This document shows, one piece after another, positions 39,677 through 49,300 of a stretch of 64,000 nt of DNA (the first letter of the stretch is position 1; each line of letters begins with the position of its first letter). Both the position numbers and the translations under genes were made by a program. Origin of the DNA: an uncultured Prevotellaceae bacterium (GTDB lineage: Bacteria; Bacteroidota; Bacteroidia; Bacteroidales; Bacteroidaceae); assembly GCA_900316285.1 (NCBI GenBank), contig ONCG01000012.1, positions 1-64,000 on the forward strand, read 5' to 3'. The notes below the pieces were generated by a model that had not been told where the DNA came from, made no database searches, and saw nothing but the letters and a program-made list of their open reading frames with translations.

Positions 39677-41527
39677 ATGAAGGATTTCAATCTTGAATAT
39701 CGTCGTTATATCATAGGCGGTGTGGCCATCCTCATTGTGGTGGTCTACATCATCCGCCTATTCACGTTGCAGCTGCTCAGCGACGACTACAAGAAGAATG
39801 CCGACTCCAACGCGTTCCTGAAGAAGATTGAATACCCCTCGCGAGGCGTCATCTCCGACCGAAACGGAAAGCTCCTCGTCTACAACCAGCCCGCCTACGA
39901 CATCATGGTCATCATGAACGAGGAGAGCGGGCACCTCGACACACTGGAGTTCTGCGAGGCGCTGGGCATCACGAAGGAATTCTTCATCCAGCGCATGAAC
40001 GACATCAAGGACCGTTCGAAGAATCCCGGCTACTCGCGCTTCACGCAGCAGCTCTTCATGAGCCAGCTCTCCGACAAGGAGTTCAGCGTGTTCCAGGAGA
40101 AGATGTTCCGCTTCCCGGGTTTCTACGTGCAGAAGCGTAGCATCCGCCAATACCAGTATCCGCATGCCGCCCATGTGCTGGGCGATGTGGCTGAGGTGTC
40201 GCCAAGCGACATCGAGGAAGACGACTACTATCAGCCCGGCGACTACATCGGCAAGCTCGGCGTGGAGCGCAGCTACGAGAAGCAGTTGCGCGGACAGAAG
40301 GGCATACAGATTCTCCTGCGCGACGCCCACGGCCGCATCAAAGGTCGCTATCAGAACGGCGCCCTCGACCAGAAGCCCATTCCCGGTAAGGACCTCACGC
40401 TAAGCATCGACGTGGAGCTGCAGGCACTCGGCGAGCGACTCATGGAGGGAAAGATCGGCAGTATCGTGGCGATCGAGCCATCGACGGGCGAAGTGCTCTG
40501 CATGGTGTCGTCGCCCAGCTACGACCCACGCATCATGACCGGCCGACAGCGTGGAAAGATGCACATGGAGCTGCAGAAGAACTCATGGAAACCGCTGCTC
40601 AACCGTTCCATCATGGGACAGTATCCGCCGGGCTCCACCTTCAAGACCACCCAGGCGCTCACCTTCCTCAGCGAGGGCATCATCGGACCCAGCACCGCCT
40701 TCCCCTGTTCGCATGGCTTCCACTATCGTGGCCTGCGTGTGGGCTGTCACGGTCACGGGTCACCCCTGCCGCTGGTGCCCGCCATCTCGACGTCGTGCAA
40801 CGGCTACTTCTGCTGGGGACTCTACTACATGATGGGCAACCGCAAGAAGTATGCCCACGTGCAGGACGCGATGAACACCTGGCGCGACTACATGGTGTCG
40901 ATGGGCTTTGGCTATAAGCTCGGCATCGACCTGCCGGGCGAGAAGCGCGGCCTCATCCCCAACGCGCAGTTCTACGACAAGGCCTACAAGGGCTCGTGGA
41001 ACGGACTCACCATCATCTCCATCAGCATCGGACAGGGTGAGGTAAACGCCACACCCCTTCAGATTGCAAACCTCGCCGCCACCATCGCCAACCGAGGCTA
41101 CTTCTACACGCCACACGTAGTGCGTAAGGTGCAAGGCGAACCACTCGACACCCTCTACACCAACCGCCGCTACACCAAGGCTACGCGCCGCTCCTACGAC
41201 TACATCGTGGCAGGCATGCGGTCGGCAGTAGAGCGAGGCACCTGCCGCTCGGCCAATCGCGGCGACTTCGCCATCTGCGGCAAGACCGGTACCGCTCAGA
41301 ACCGCGGCCACGACCACTCGGTCTTCATGGGCTTCGCTCCGATGAACGAGCCGAAGATTGCCGTTGCTGTCTATGTGGAGAATGGTGGCTGGGGTGCCGA
41401 CTACGGTGTGCCACTCGGAGCACTCATCATGGAGAAATACATCAACGGCCACCTCTCACCGGCCAGTGAAAGCCGCGCCGCCGTCTTCCAAAAGAAGCGC
41501 ATCTACTACGGCAGCACGAATAGGTAG
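39677..41527 (+). CDS. mrdA: Penicillin-binding protein 2 (elongation transpeptidase)
   Basis: A 616-residue class B PBP. One N-terminal membrane helix (about 12-31), a PBP dimer domain (about 50-215 with SRGVISDRNGKLLVYN at 55-70) and a transpeptidase domain (about 240-590). Active-site motifs are complete: Ser320-Thr-Phe-Lys323 (PPGSTFK), an S-x-N box in ISTSCNGYF and GKTGTAQN. It cross-links lateral peptidoglycan with RodA and MreBCD. The final ~20 residues after NGHLSPASE are a short basic tail. It is followed by a 120-bp gap with an 8-bp micro-repeat and one GTAGGGG palindromic repeat before rodA. Confidence 0.95.
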   Translation: MKDFNLEYRRYIIGGVAILIVVVYIIRLFTLQLLSDDYKKNADSNAFLKKIEYPSRGVISDRNGKLLVYNQPAYDIMVIMNEESGHLDTLEFCEALGITKEFFIQRMNDIKDRSKNPGYSRFTQQLFMSQLSDKEFSVFQEKMFRFPGFYVQKRSIRQYQYPHAAHVLGDVAEVSPSDIEEDDYYQPGDYIGKLGVERSYEKQLRGQKGIQILLRDAHGRIKGRYQNGALDQKPIPGKDLTLSIDVELQALGERLMEGKIGSIVAIEPSTGEVLCMVSSPSYDPRIMTGRQRGKMHMELQKNSWKPLLNRSIMGQYPPGSTFKTTQALTFLSEGIIGPSTAFPCSHGFHYRGLRVGCHGHGSPLPLVPAISTSCNGYFCWGLYYMMGNRKKYAHVQDAMNTWRDYMVSMGFGYKLGIDLPGEKRGLIPNAQFYDKAYKGSWNGLTIISISIGQGEVNATPLQIANLAATIANRGYFYTPHVVRKVQGEPLDTLYTNRRYTKATRRSYDYIVAGMRSAVERGTCRSANRGDFAICGKTGTAQNRGHDHSVFMGFAPMNEPKIAVAVYVENGGWGADYGVPLGALIMEKYINGHLSPASESRAAVFQKKRIYYGSTNR

Positions 41528-41566
41528 GGAAGAAGTTTAGACGTTTAGAAGTTTAGACGTTGAGGC

Positions 41567-41593
41567 GTAGGGGCAGACCCCCGTGTCTGCCCG
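41567..41593. repeat. Single GTAGGGGCAGAC palindromic repeat in the mrdA-rodA gap
   Basis: The 27-bp sequence is identical to the copy at 21304-21330. It is preceded by GTTTAGAC, GTTTAGAA, GTTTAGAC (41535-41558, 8-bp period). It could fold as a hairpin between two co-transcribed genes. Confidence 0.9.
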
Positions 41594-41647
41594 CTCAAAT
41601 TTAAGACAATCGAAATTCATAAATATGTAAATACGGCAAAACCGTCA

Positions 41648-43117
41648 ATGAAGCAGAACCCTGACAAACAGCCCAGCGTATTGGGCTCCCTCGACTGGAT
41701 GACCATCCTCATCTATCTGGCGCTACTCACCTTCGGGTGGCTGAGCGTCTGCGGAGCCTCCTACACCTACGGCGACACCGACATCTTCAGTCTGGATACC
41801 CGTTCAGGCATGCAGATCGTGTGGATAGGTTCGAGCATCCTGCTCGGACTCGTCATTCTGCTGCTCGACGACCGCCTCTACGACGGCACCGCGTACATCA
41901 TCTATGCCTTACTGCTACTGGTGTTGCTCGCCACCATCTTCAACCCGCATGAAATCAAGGGTTCTCGCTCGTGGCTCGTGCTCGGACCGCTGCGCGTGCA
42001 GCCTGCTGAGTTTGCGAAGTTTGCCACAGCACTCGCCGTCGCGAAATTCCTATCCACCTACGGCATCGACCTACGGCAATGGAAGCATTTCGCTATTGCC
42101 TGCGCCATCGTCATTCTCCCGATGCTGATGATTATCGGCCAGAAGGAGACCGGCTCCGCACTTGTCTACCTCTCGTTCTTCCTGATGTTCTACCGCGAGG
42201 GCATGACCGGCTCCCTGCTCTTTACCGCCGTTGCTGCCGTCATCTACTTCGTCGTGGGCATCAAGTACGAGGCCGTGCTGCTCTGGGACACACCCACCTC
42301 GCTCGGAAAGTTCATCGTGCTGCTCCTCGTGCAAGTGTTCTCGGTAGCTATGGTGGGCGTCTACTGCCGCGACCGACAGCGCATGTTCATCCTCCTCGCC
42401 TACTGCCTGGGCATCACCCTCGGCGCTCTGCTGTTCTCGAAGTTCGTCATCCCCTTCGACGTCGTCTACGTGCAGCTCGCCCTATCGGCAATTCTCATCG
42501 GCATCCTCATCTATCAGGGATTGAGCACGCGCCTGCGCAACTACTTCTTCATCGCTGCCTTCGCACTGGGTAGCATCGCCTTCTTCTATTCCGCCAACTA
42601 TGTGCTCAACGATGTCATGAAGCCCCACCAGCGTGTGCGTATCAACGTGCTACTGGGCCTCGAGGAAGACCTGGCAGGAGCAGGCTACAACGTGCACCAG
42701 AGCCAGATTGCCATCGGTTCGGGCGGACTCGGCGGAAAGGGATTCCTCAACGGCACGCAGACCAAGCTGAAATTCGTACCCGAGCAAGACACCGACTTCA
42801 TCTTCTGCACCGTAGGCGAAGAGGAAGGATTCTTCGGATCGGCAGGCGTGCTCATCTTGTTCCTAATGCTTATCCTTAGGCTCATCCACCTTGCCGAGCG
42901 ACAACCCTATAAATTCGGGCGAGTCTACGGCTACTGCGTGGCCAGCGTGTTCCTCTTCCATGTGTTCATCAACGTAGGAATGGTGCTCGGCCTCACACCC
43001 GTCATCGGCATCCCCCTGCCCTTCTTCTCCTACGGAGGTTCCAACCTCTGGGGCTTCACCCTTCTGCTCTTCATCTTCCTCCGCATCGATGCCGGCCGCA
43101 ACCTTGTGCGAACGTGA
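41648..43117 (+). CDS. rodA: Peptidoglycan glycosyltransferase RodA
   Basis: A 489-residue SEDS-family membrane protein with about ten helices. Family blocks include SRSWLVLGPLRVQPAEFAKFATALAVAKFLS, MLMIIGQKETGSALVYLSFFL (with the conserved region around the catalytic Asp replaced by Glu-Thr in QKETGSALV), QSQIAIGSGGLGGKGFLNGTQTKLKFVPEQDTDFIFCTVGEEEGFFGS and the C-terminal GIPLPFFSYGGSNLWGF. RodA polymerises glycan strands together with PBP2. At 489 residues it is longer than E. coli RodA (370) owing to insertions between the middle helices, as usual in Bacteroidetes. It ends the mre operon; a 22-bp array begins 32 bp after its stop. Confidence 0.94.
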   Translation: MKQNPDKQPSVLGSLDWMTILIYLALLTFGWLSVCGASYTYGDTDIFSLDTRSGMQIVWIGSSILLGLVILLLDDRLYDGTAYIIYALLLLVLLATIFNPHEIKGSRSWLVLGPLRVQPAEFAKFATALAVAKFLSTYGIDLRQWKHFAIACAIVILPMLMIIGQKETGSALVYLSFFLMFYREGMTGSLLFTAVAAVIYFVVGIKYEAVLLWDTPTSLGKFIVLLLVQVFSVAMVGVYCRDRQRMFILLAYCLGITLGALLFSKFVIPFDVVYVQLALSAILIGILIYQGLSTRLRNYFFIAAFALGSIAFFYSANYVLNDVMKPHQRVRINVLLGLEEDLAGAGYNVHQSQIAIGSGGLGGKGFLNGTQTKLKFVPEQDTDFIFCTVGEEEGFFGSAGVLILFLMLILRLIHLAERQPYKFGRVYGYCVASVFLFHVFINVGMVLGLTPVIGIPLPFFSYGGSNLWGFTLLLFIFLRIDAGRNLVRT

Positions 43118-43148
43118 GGAAGGTCCCAGTGAATGATTCGTTGGTTAT

Positions 43149-43315
43149 GGAGCTATGCTTTAGATGTACTGGAGCATATCTCTGATTCGTATGGAGCTAT
43201 GCTCCGTATCACACAAAGCACATCTTTTATCCGTATGGAGCTATGCTCCGTATCACGCAAAGCACATCTTTTATCCGTATGGAGCTATGCTCCGTGTGTG
43301 GAGGTGGCATGCTCC
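43149..43315. repeat. Eight-unit palindrome array with exact 22-bp period
   Basis: Cores start at 43149, 43171, 43193, 43215, 43237, 43259, 43281 and 43303. They read GGAGCTATGCTTT, GGAGCATATCTCT, GGAGCTATGCTCC, AAAGCACATCTTT, GGAGCTATGCTCC, AAAGCACATCTTT, GGAGCTATGCTCC and GGTGGCATGCTCC. The two middle types alternate, making a 44-bp superperiod. Same family as 1251-1472. Confidence 0.9.
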
Positions 43316-43679
43316 ACACTCGTAGGGGTCTGACCCTACCGTTGATGAATATGTTTTGTATCAAAAAGTCAAAGAACGCGTGTTATATATCGTTGAAAGG
43401 GATAGAGAGAAGAGGGTGACGGGCGGGGGCGACAGAGAGAGCTATGCGAGTCAACTGGAGCATTATGGGCGACGAAAGCGTGTGGGCAGAGGCTGTTTTC
43501 CGGTATTTGATAGTATCCTTAATACAAGTGCAAAGTTACGAAAAAAAGTTGAAACTTCCAAATCGTAAGTAGAGGAAACTGCACTTTCGGGGACAAAAAC
43601 TGCACTTTTGGGAGAAACGTAAAAATATCGCAAAACTATTGTAGCCAAGGTGTTTAAGTGGGATGGTTATATTATCTAT

Positions 43680-43873
43680 GTGGTGACAGGTGACAGGTGA
43701 CAGTTTTGTTTTTAGCAATATGAAAGGTATTTTGGGGGAATTATATGTAAAAATCATTATTATAATATTTTACTATTAATATATAATATATATATTATAT
43801 ATTAATAGTAACTTATAAATTACCACCTTTTACCTACTCTTGAGAGAAACTGTCACCTGTCACCTGTCACCAC
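43680..43873. repeat. TGTCAC iterons in perfect 27-bp inverted repeats around a perfect 40-bp AT palindrome (element B)
   Basis: Left arm 43680-43706 is GTGGTGACAGGTGACAGG... with GTGACAG at a 7-bp period; right arm 43847-43873 is its exact reverse complement. Between them 43771-43810 is a perfect 40-bp palindrome of A/T-rich sequence (half TACTATTAATATATAATATA) with no loop. No gene lies inside. Confidence 0.92.
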
Positions 43874-43952
43874 TTTACGGCTATTTAGCCACATGGGGTG
43901 ATGAGGATGACCGTATGAAAACATACGGATAGATGAATATTTTGCAAAAAAA

Positions 43953-43984
43953 TTTGTTTATTTCAAAAAAAAGGTTTAAATTTG
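43953..43984 (+). promoter_or_regulatory. Aquaporin promoter
   Basis: TTTG (43953-43956), 20-nt spacer, TAAATTTG (43977-43984), leader about 46 nt. Confidence 0.72.
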
Positions 43985-44033
43985 CGAGCAGAAACTTGAC
44001 TTTTATTATTCACCCATAAAAACTACAACGCTT

Positions 44034-44711
44034 ATGAAGAAGTATTTTGCAGAATTGGTTGGCACATTCGTGCTTACATTCCTGGGTTGTGGCGCAGCTG
44101 TAGCCCTGGGTTGTGGTGCTGAGAACACCGCAGCAATCGTCGGAACCGCTATGGCCTTCGGTCTGTCGGTCATCGCAATGGCCTACACCATCGGCGGCAT
44201 CTCGGGTTGCCACATCAACCCCGCCATCACGCTGGGCGTATTCCTAAACGGAGGCATCTCGGCTAAGGACTGCGGCATGTACATGCTGTTCCAGGTCATT
44301 GGTGCCATTCTTGCCGCTGCTGTGCTCGCAGGCATCGTAGCCACCGATCCTAGCATCGTCATCACCACCGCCACAGGTGCTAATGCCTGCGCCTTCGGTG
44401 CTGCCAACGGTCTGATCGTGGAGATTGTGCTCACCTGTCTGTTCGTGCTGGTAGTGCTCGGCGCTACATCGAAGACCAACGGCGCTACGAACAACTTCGC
44501 CGGCCTGGCCATCGGTCTGTCGCTGATTCTCATCCACCTCGTAGGCATCCACTTCACCGGCACAAGTGTGAACCCCGCCCGTTCCATCGGTCCCGCCCTG
44601 TTCGAGGGTGGTCAGGCACTTGCCGACCTCTGGGTATTCATCGTTGGTCCGCTGGTAGGTGGTGCACTTGCCGCCTGCATCTGGAAGTTCATCCAGCCTG
44701 CAGAGGATTAA
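44034..44711 (+). CDS. aqpZ: Aquaporin, AqpZ-type MIP channel
   Basis: A 225-residue membrane protein with six transmembrane helices and two half-helix pore loops, each with the NPA signature: GCHINPAITLG (about residues 59-69) and GTSVNPARSIGPAL (about 178-191). The residues around the selectivity filter (His in the helix-5 region VGIHFTGTSVNPARS) fit a water-specific AqpZ rather than a glycerol facilitator, which usually has NPARD. It is monocistronic with its own promoter and terminator. Confidence 0.94.
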   Translation: MKKYFAELVGTFVLTFLGCGAAVALGCGAENTAAIVGTAMAFGLSVIAMAYTIGGISGCHINPAITLGVFLNGGISAKDCGMYMLFQVIGAILAAAVLAGIVATDPSIVITTATGANACAFGAANGLIVEIVLTCLFVLVVLGATSKTNGATNNFAGLAIGLSLILIHLVGIHFTGTSVNPARSIGPALFEGGQALADLWVFIVGPLVGGALAACIWKFIQPAED

Positions 44712-44778
44712 ACCCATACCTCTAAAGGGTTGTCAAGGGCTATCATAGGCCCTTTACAACAAGGAATCGTTTATCAGT

Positions 44779-44830
44779 AGCACAAGCCCTGAAGGGTTGA
44801 AAAAGCACTGTCAGGGTTTGTGCTTCTTGT
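44779..44830 (+). terminator. Aquaporin terminator
   Basis: AGCACAAGCCCTGA (44779-44792) pairs with TCAGGGTTTGTGCT (44811-44824, one G-T pair), followed by TCTTGTTG. A weaker TAAAGGG/CCCTTTA hairpin precedes it (about 44722-44755). Confidence 0.7.
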
Positions 44831-44894
44831 TGAATGATGCCTTCTTTTCAATACGATTATCATCGAGACACGCATCTCGAACTCCAATCATAGC

Positions 44895-46088
44895 ATGAAA
44901 GCGAAGCTAACAACAAAGGAATATGTGGTGCCGTTCATACTGATCACCACATTGTTTTTTTTATGGGGATTCTCGCGCGCCATCCTCGACGTGCTGAACA
45001 AGCACTTCCAGAACGAGCTGCACATCTCCATCACACAATCGTCGCTCATACAGGTGACAACCTATTTGGGCTACTTCCTGCTGGCCATTCCGGCTGGACT
45101 GTTCATCAACCGCTTCGGCTATCGGCGAGGCGTGGTGTTCGGACTGCTGCTGTTCGGACTGGGCGCCCTGCTGTTCATCCCAGGTGCCGAGGCAGGCACG
45201 TTCTACGCCTTCCTCGGGGCGCTGTTCATCATTGGCTGCGGCCTGACCTTCCTGGAGACGGCTGCCAACCCCTACGTCACAGAGCTGGGCGACCGCGAGA
45301 CAGCCACCAGCCGCCTGAACTTCTCGCAGTCATTCAACGGCCTGGGCTCGCTCTTCGCCACGTTTGCCGTAGGCCAGTTCTTGTTCAGCGACAGCGGTGG
45401 TAATGTGGCGGTGCCCTATGCCATCCTGGGTGTGCTGGTGCTCACAATTGCCGCCATCTTCGCAAAAGTACGCCTGCCGGAGATACAGCACAACGACGGA
45501 TTGGCCGAGAAGGCGAAATACGGGCGCGAGCCGCTGCTGAAAATCTGGAAGCACAAATACTTCGTCTACGGCCTCATCGCGCTTTTGGCTTACGAGGTGG
45601 CTGAAATCTCCATCAACAGCTACTTCATCAACTTCACCACCGGACAAGGGTGGATGACCGACCGCACCGCATCCGTAGTGCTCACGGCCGCACTGGCCTT
45701 CTTCATGGTGGGCCGTTTCCTTGGGTCGTGGATCATGACGAAGATTCCCGCCGAGCGCATGCTGTTCATCTGCGGCTGCGGAACGGTGGTGTGCACGATG
45801 CTCGTGCTCTTGAACCTGGGCCGCTTCTCACTCTATGCGCTGGTGGCCAACTACATGTTCGAGGCCATTATGTTCCCGACCATCTTCTCATTGGCCGTAC
45901 GCGGACTGGGCTCGCTCACGAAGAGTGCCTCCTCGGTGCTGATGATGACGCCCGTTGGCGGCTGCGGTTTCTTGCTCATGGGTGTGGTCGCTGATGCCAC
46001 GAATCTCGTGGTGCCGTTCATCATCCCACTCGTCGGCTACATCATCGTAGCGCTGTATGGGTTCGGACTCATGAACAAGGGAGAGTAA
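44895..46088 (+). CDS. MFS sugar permease, FucP/GluP type
   Basis: A 397-residue major facilitator with about twelve helices. The family blocks LFFLWGFSRAILDVLNKHFQ (near residue 20), LFGLGALLFIPGAEAGTF, TFLETAANPYVTELGDRETATSRLNFSQSFNGLGS (the FucP/GluP hallmark) and SLAVRGLGSLTKSASSVL near helix 10 are clear. Members import fucose, glucose or galactose with protons. It lies 304 bp upstream of the beta-glucan PUL on the same strand, so glucose uptake is the natural guess, but it has no obvious shared promoter with the PUL. The 3' flank carries the GAGCCCCACCCC repeat that also follows the PUL 2 susC. Confidence 0.88.
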   Translation: MKAKLTTKEYVVPFILITTLFFLWGFSRAILDVLNKHFQNELHISITQSSLIQVTTYLGYFLLAIPAGLFINRFGYRRGVVFGLLLFGLGALLFIPGAEAGTFYAFLGALFIIGCGLTFLETAANPYVTELGDRETATSRLNFSQSFNGLGSLFATFAVGQFLFSDSGGNVAVPYAILGVLVLTIAAIFAKVRLPEIQHNDGLAEKAKYGREPLLKIWKHKYFVYGLIALLAYEVAEISINSYFINFTTGQGWMTDRTASVVLTAALAFFMVGRFLGSWIMTKIPAERMLFICGCGTVVCTMLVLLNLGRFSLYALVANYMFEAIMFPTIFSLAVRGLGSLTKSASSVLMMTPVGGCGFLLMGVVADATNLVVPFIIPLVGYIIVALYGFGLMNKGE

Positions 46089-46331
46089 GGAGCCCCACCC
46101 CCGCTCGGCTCCTCCGCTTTCATAGCGACAGCGGAGAAAGAACCCTCCCCCGTAGGGAGGGAGAAAAGGCTAAAACGCATGAAAAAAAGGAAAACAGTTT
46201 CCCTTTGCGTCCACTTTTTCTTACAAGGTTGATTTTTGTAAAACGTTGACTTATAGCGCGTTACAAGGATCAACCTTTTCATTTCATCCACTTTTTATCT
46301 ATATGCGTGTACATACACGTGTTTTTTATTA
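46089..46331. repeat. GAGCCCCACC/GGGAGGG hairpin repeat downstream of the permease gene
   Basis: AGGAGCCCCACCCCCGC at 46088-46104 opens a segment with the hairpins TCCGCT...AGCGGA (about 46110-46132) and CCCTCCC-CCGTA-GGGAGGG (46143-46161). Versions of the same opening and CCCTCCCC-AA-GGGGAG hairpin follow susC (49611-49648) and susD (51240-51270) of PUL 2. The rest of the stretch holds no gene. Confidence 0.7.
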
Positions 46332-46339
46332 TAACTTTG
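46306..46339 (+). promoter_or_regulatory. susC promoter of PUL 2 with an inverted-repeat candidate operator
   Basis: TAACTTTG (46332-46339) is the -7 box with a leader of about 49 nt. The inverted repeat CGTGTA-CA-TACACG (46306-46319) occupies the place of the -33 box, which otherwise lacks TTTG. It is therefore a candidate regulator site. Confidence 0.55.
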
Positions 46340-46391
46340 CCGACAGATTCGAAAACAAATCAAACTTAAACAAAACATTAACAAAAACAGT

Positions 46392-49300
46392 ATGAAAAAA
46401 GCAAGGTTACTAATCATGTTGTTGGCACTTATCGTGTCGATGACGGCCGCTGCCCAGTCCGCAGGGATTGTTGGCACGGTGACTGACGGTAACGGAGAAC
46501 CCATCATCGGAGCCTCCGTTGTCGAGAAAGGCCAGCCTCAGAATGGCGCTATCACGAACTACGACGGACAGTTCGCCATCAACGTGAAAGCTGGCACCAC
46601 TCTGGTTGTTTCGTACATCGGCTTCGAAACCATCGAGGTGAAGGCCGCCAACGGAATGGCGATTGTGATGAAAGAAGATGACAAGACCCTCTCCGAAGTG
46701 GTGGTCATCGGTTATGGTGTTCAGAAGAAAAGTGTGGTGACGGCAGCCATCGCAAAGGTGAGCTCCGACGACCTGGAAGGCAAGGCCCCTGTGCGTGTCG
46801 ACAACGCGCTGAAGGGCTTGGCAGCCGGTGTGAACGTCACCTCAAGTTCGGGTCAGCCTGGTGCCGCTCCGCGCGTACGTGTGCGCGGTACGGGTACCAT
46901 TAATAATAGTGACCCCCTCTACATCGTCGACGGTATGCCCATCGAGGGCGGCATCGACTTCCTGAACCCCAGCGACATCGAGTCGATTGAGGTGCTGAAG
47001 GACGCTGCCTCGGGTGCCATCTACGGTGCTCGCGCTGCCAACGGTGTTGTGCTCGTCACCACGAAGAAGGGTAAGCTGGGCAAGACCAGCATCAACTACA
47101 ACTTCTCGCAGGGCTGGCAGACTGCCTGGCGTCGTCGCGACGTGACCAGCGCCACCGACTATGCCATCATGCAGAACGAGCTGCGTCTGAACGGCGGTCA
47201 GGCTCCCCTCTATGCCGATCCCTACAACCTGATGGACACCAACGGCAATCCCATCAAGGGTTTCGGCACCGACTGGCAGGACCTCGTGTTCAACGACAAC
47301 GCCCCCGTGCAGAACCACGAGGTGAGCGTGAGCGGTGCTTCCGAGAAGCTGAACTACTACCTCTCACTGGGCTACTATGACCAGGAAGGTATCGTGGGCG
47401 GTAACTATGGCCAGTCCAACTACCAGCGTCTGTCGCTGCGTTCCAATAATATATATAATGTGTACGACGCATCGCAGGAGCGCAACTTCCTGAACAAGCT
47501 CGACGTAACCGTCAACCTTGCCTACACCCGCGTGAAGAGCACGGGCATCAGCGAGAACTCCGAGTGGGGTTCGGTGCTGGGTTCCGCCCTCTACATGTCG
47601 CCCATCATTGCGCCGACCGTCACCAACAAGGAACTGGCCGACGAGATGCACGCTAAGTATGAGGAGACTCAGGGCTACGAGCTGCAGCGCGATGCCGCCG
47701 GCAACTACTACACCATTCCCGGCACGTTCGGTTCGTATGCCGAGATGAACAACCCGCTGGCGCTGCTCAACATGAATCCTTCGAAGAACTGGAGTCACAA
47801 GTTCGTGCCGAAGTTCTCGTTCGACCTGCAGCTGTGGGACAACCTGAAGTACCACTTCAACTACTCCGTCGACCTCTCGTTCTGGGGCAATAGCGCAGCC
47901 ACGCTGTCGAAGTACTACCACTCTGGTAACGCCAAGGGCGAGCACACCTCGGCCAGCATGTCGTGGAACAAGGGCTGCAACTGGCAGGTGGAAAACACGC
48001 TGACCTACGACAAGCAGTTCGGCAAGCACACCATCGGCGTGGTGCTGGGTCAGAGCGCTATGAAGAACAAGAGCGACTACCTGGGCGCTGAGCGCTGGAA
48101 CATCATCAACCTGGAGAAGCCCTACATGAGCTACACCAACGCCAACGTCATCTACGAGGTTGACGCCGACGGCAAGCTCATCGGCACTCCCTATGCAGAA
48201 TACAACGGCTGGGGCGGCCCGAACGTGGAGCATCGCCTGAGCTCGCTCTTCGGTCGTATCAGCTACAACTACGACGAGAAGTACATGTTGCAGGCCACCG
48301 TTCGTCGCGACGGTTCAAGCCGCTTCGGTCCGGAAAACAAATACGGTACATTCCCCTCAGTATCAGTGGGTTGGAACATCATGAACGAGAAGTTCATGGA
48401 GCAGACTCAGGACTGGCTGTCGAACTTGAAGTTCCGCGCCAGCTGGGGTAAGAACGGTAACGACAACATCGGCGACTTCCAGTACACCGTGCTGAACGCG
48501 ATGGGCAACAACGTGCTCTTCGGCAATCCCGCCATCAAGCAGATTGGTTCGAAAGCCTCTACGACGGCTAACCCCAGCATCAAGTGGGAGGAGAGCGAGC
48601 AGACCGACTTCGGACTCGACTTCGGTTTCTTCAACCAAGCTCTGACGTTCACCGTCGACTACTACATCAAGAAGACCAATGGCATGCTAATGACGATGCC
48701 CATTCCCTCCTATGTGGGTGAGTCGAAGCCTATCGGCAACACCGGCGACATGGAGAACAAGGGTATAGAGTTCGAGCTGGGCTACAAGTGGAACATCAGC
48801 GACGCACACTTTGCCATTAAGGCCAACGCCACCTATACCAAGAACACGCTGAAGAACCTCGGCAACGAGTCGGGCTTCCTCGACTACGACGGCGTACAGG
48901 GCTTCACGGGAGGTTCGCTGGCTCGCGGCTCCAACGGCATGCCCTTCCCCTACTTCTATGGCTACAAGACCAATGGCGTGTTCCAGAACTACAATGAGGT
49001 GAACTCGTATGTGAATGCCGACGGCGGTCTGATTCAGCCCAGCGCCCGTCCCGGCGACACCCGCTTCGTCGACGTCAACGGCGACGGCGTGATCACCTCC
49101 GACGACCGCACGAAGATTGGTAAGGGTACGCCCGATTGGAACTTCGGTCTGAACTTCAATGCCGACTGGCGAGGCTTCGACTTCAACATGTTCTTCCAGG
49201 GTGTGGCCGGTGCCGACATCTTCGATGCCACCTACCGCACCGACGTCACCGCTGGTAACTATCCCACCTACATGCTGAACCGCTGGACCGGCGAGGGCAC

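Larger units (their letters stand above)
43118..43952. other. Gene-free region of about 835 bp with an array and a large inverted-repeat element
   Basis: No gene is supported. It holds the eight-unit 22-bp array (43149-43315), a degenerate GTAGGGGTC-TGA-CCCTAC palindrome (43323-43338), a partial GCAAAGTTACGAAAAAAAG repeat (43531-43549) and the TGTCAC element (43680-43873). The parts at about 43340-43530 and 43550-43679 show nothing recognisable. Confidence 0.75.

Noticed and set aside
43680-43873. Rho-independent terminator for rodA
   Set aside because: The inverted repeat spans nearly 200 bp with an AT palindrome in the middle, lies 560 bp after rodA and lacks a T-tract.
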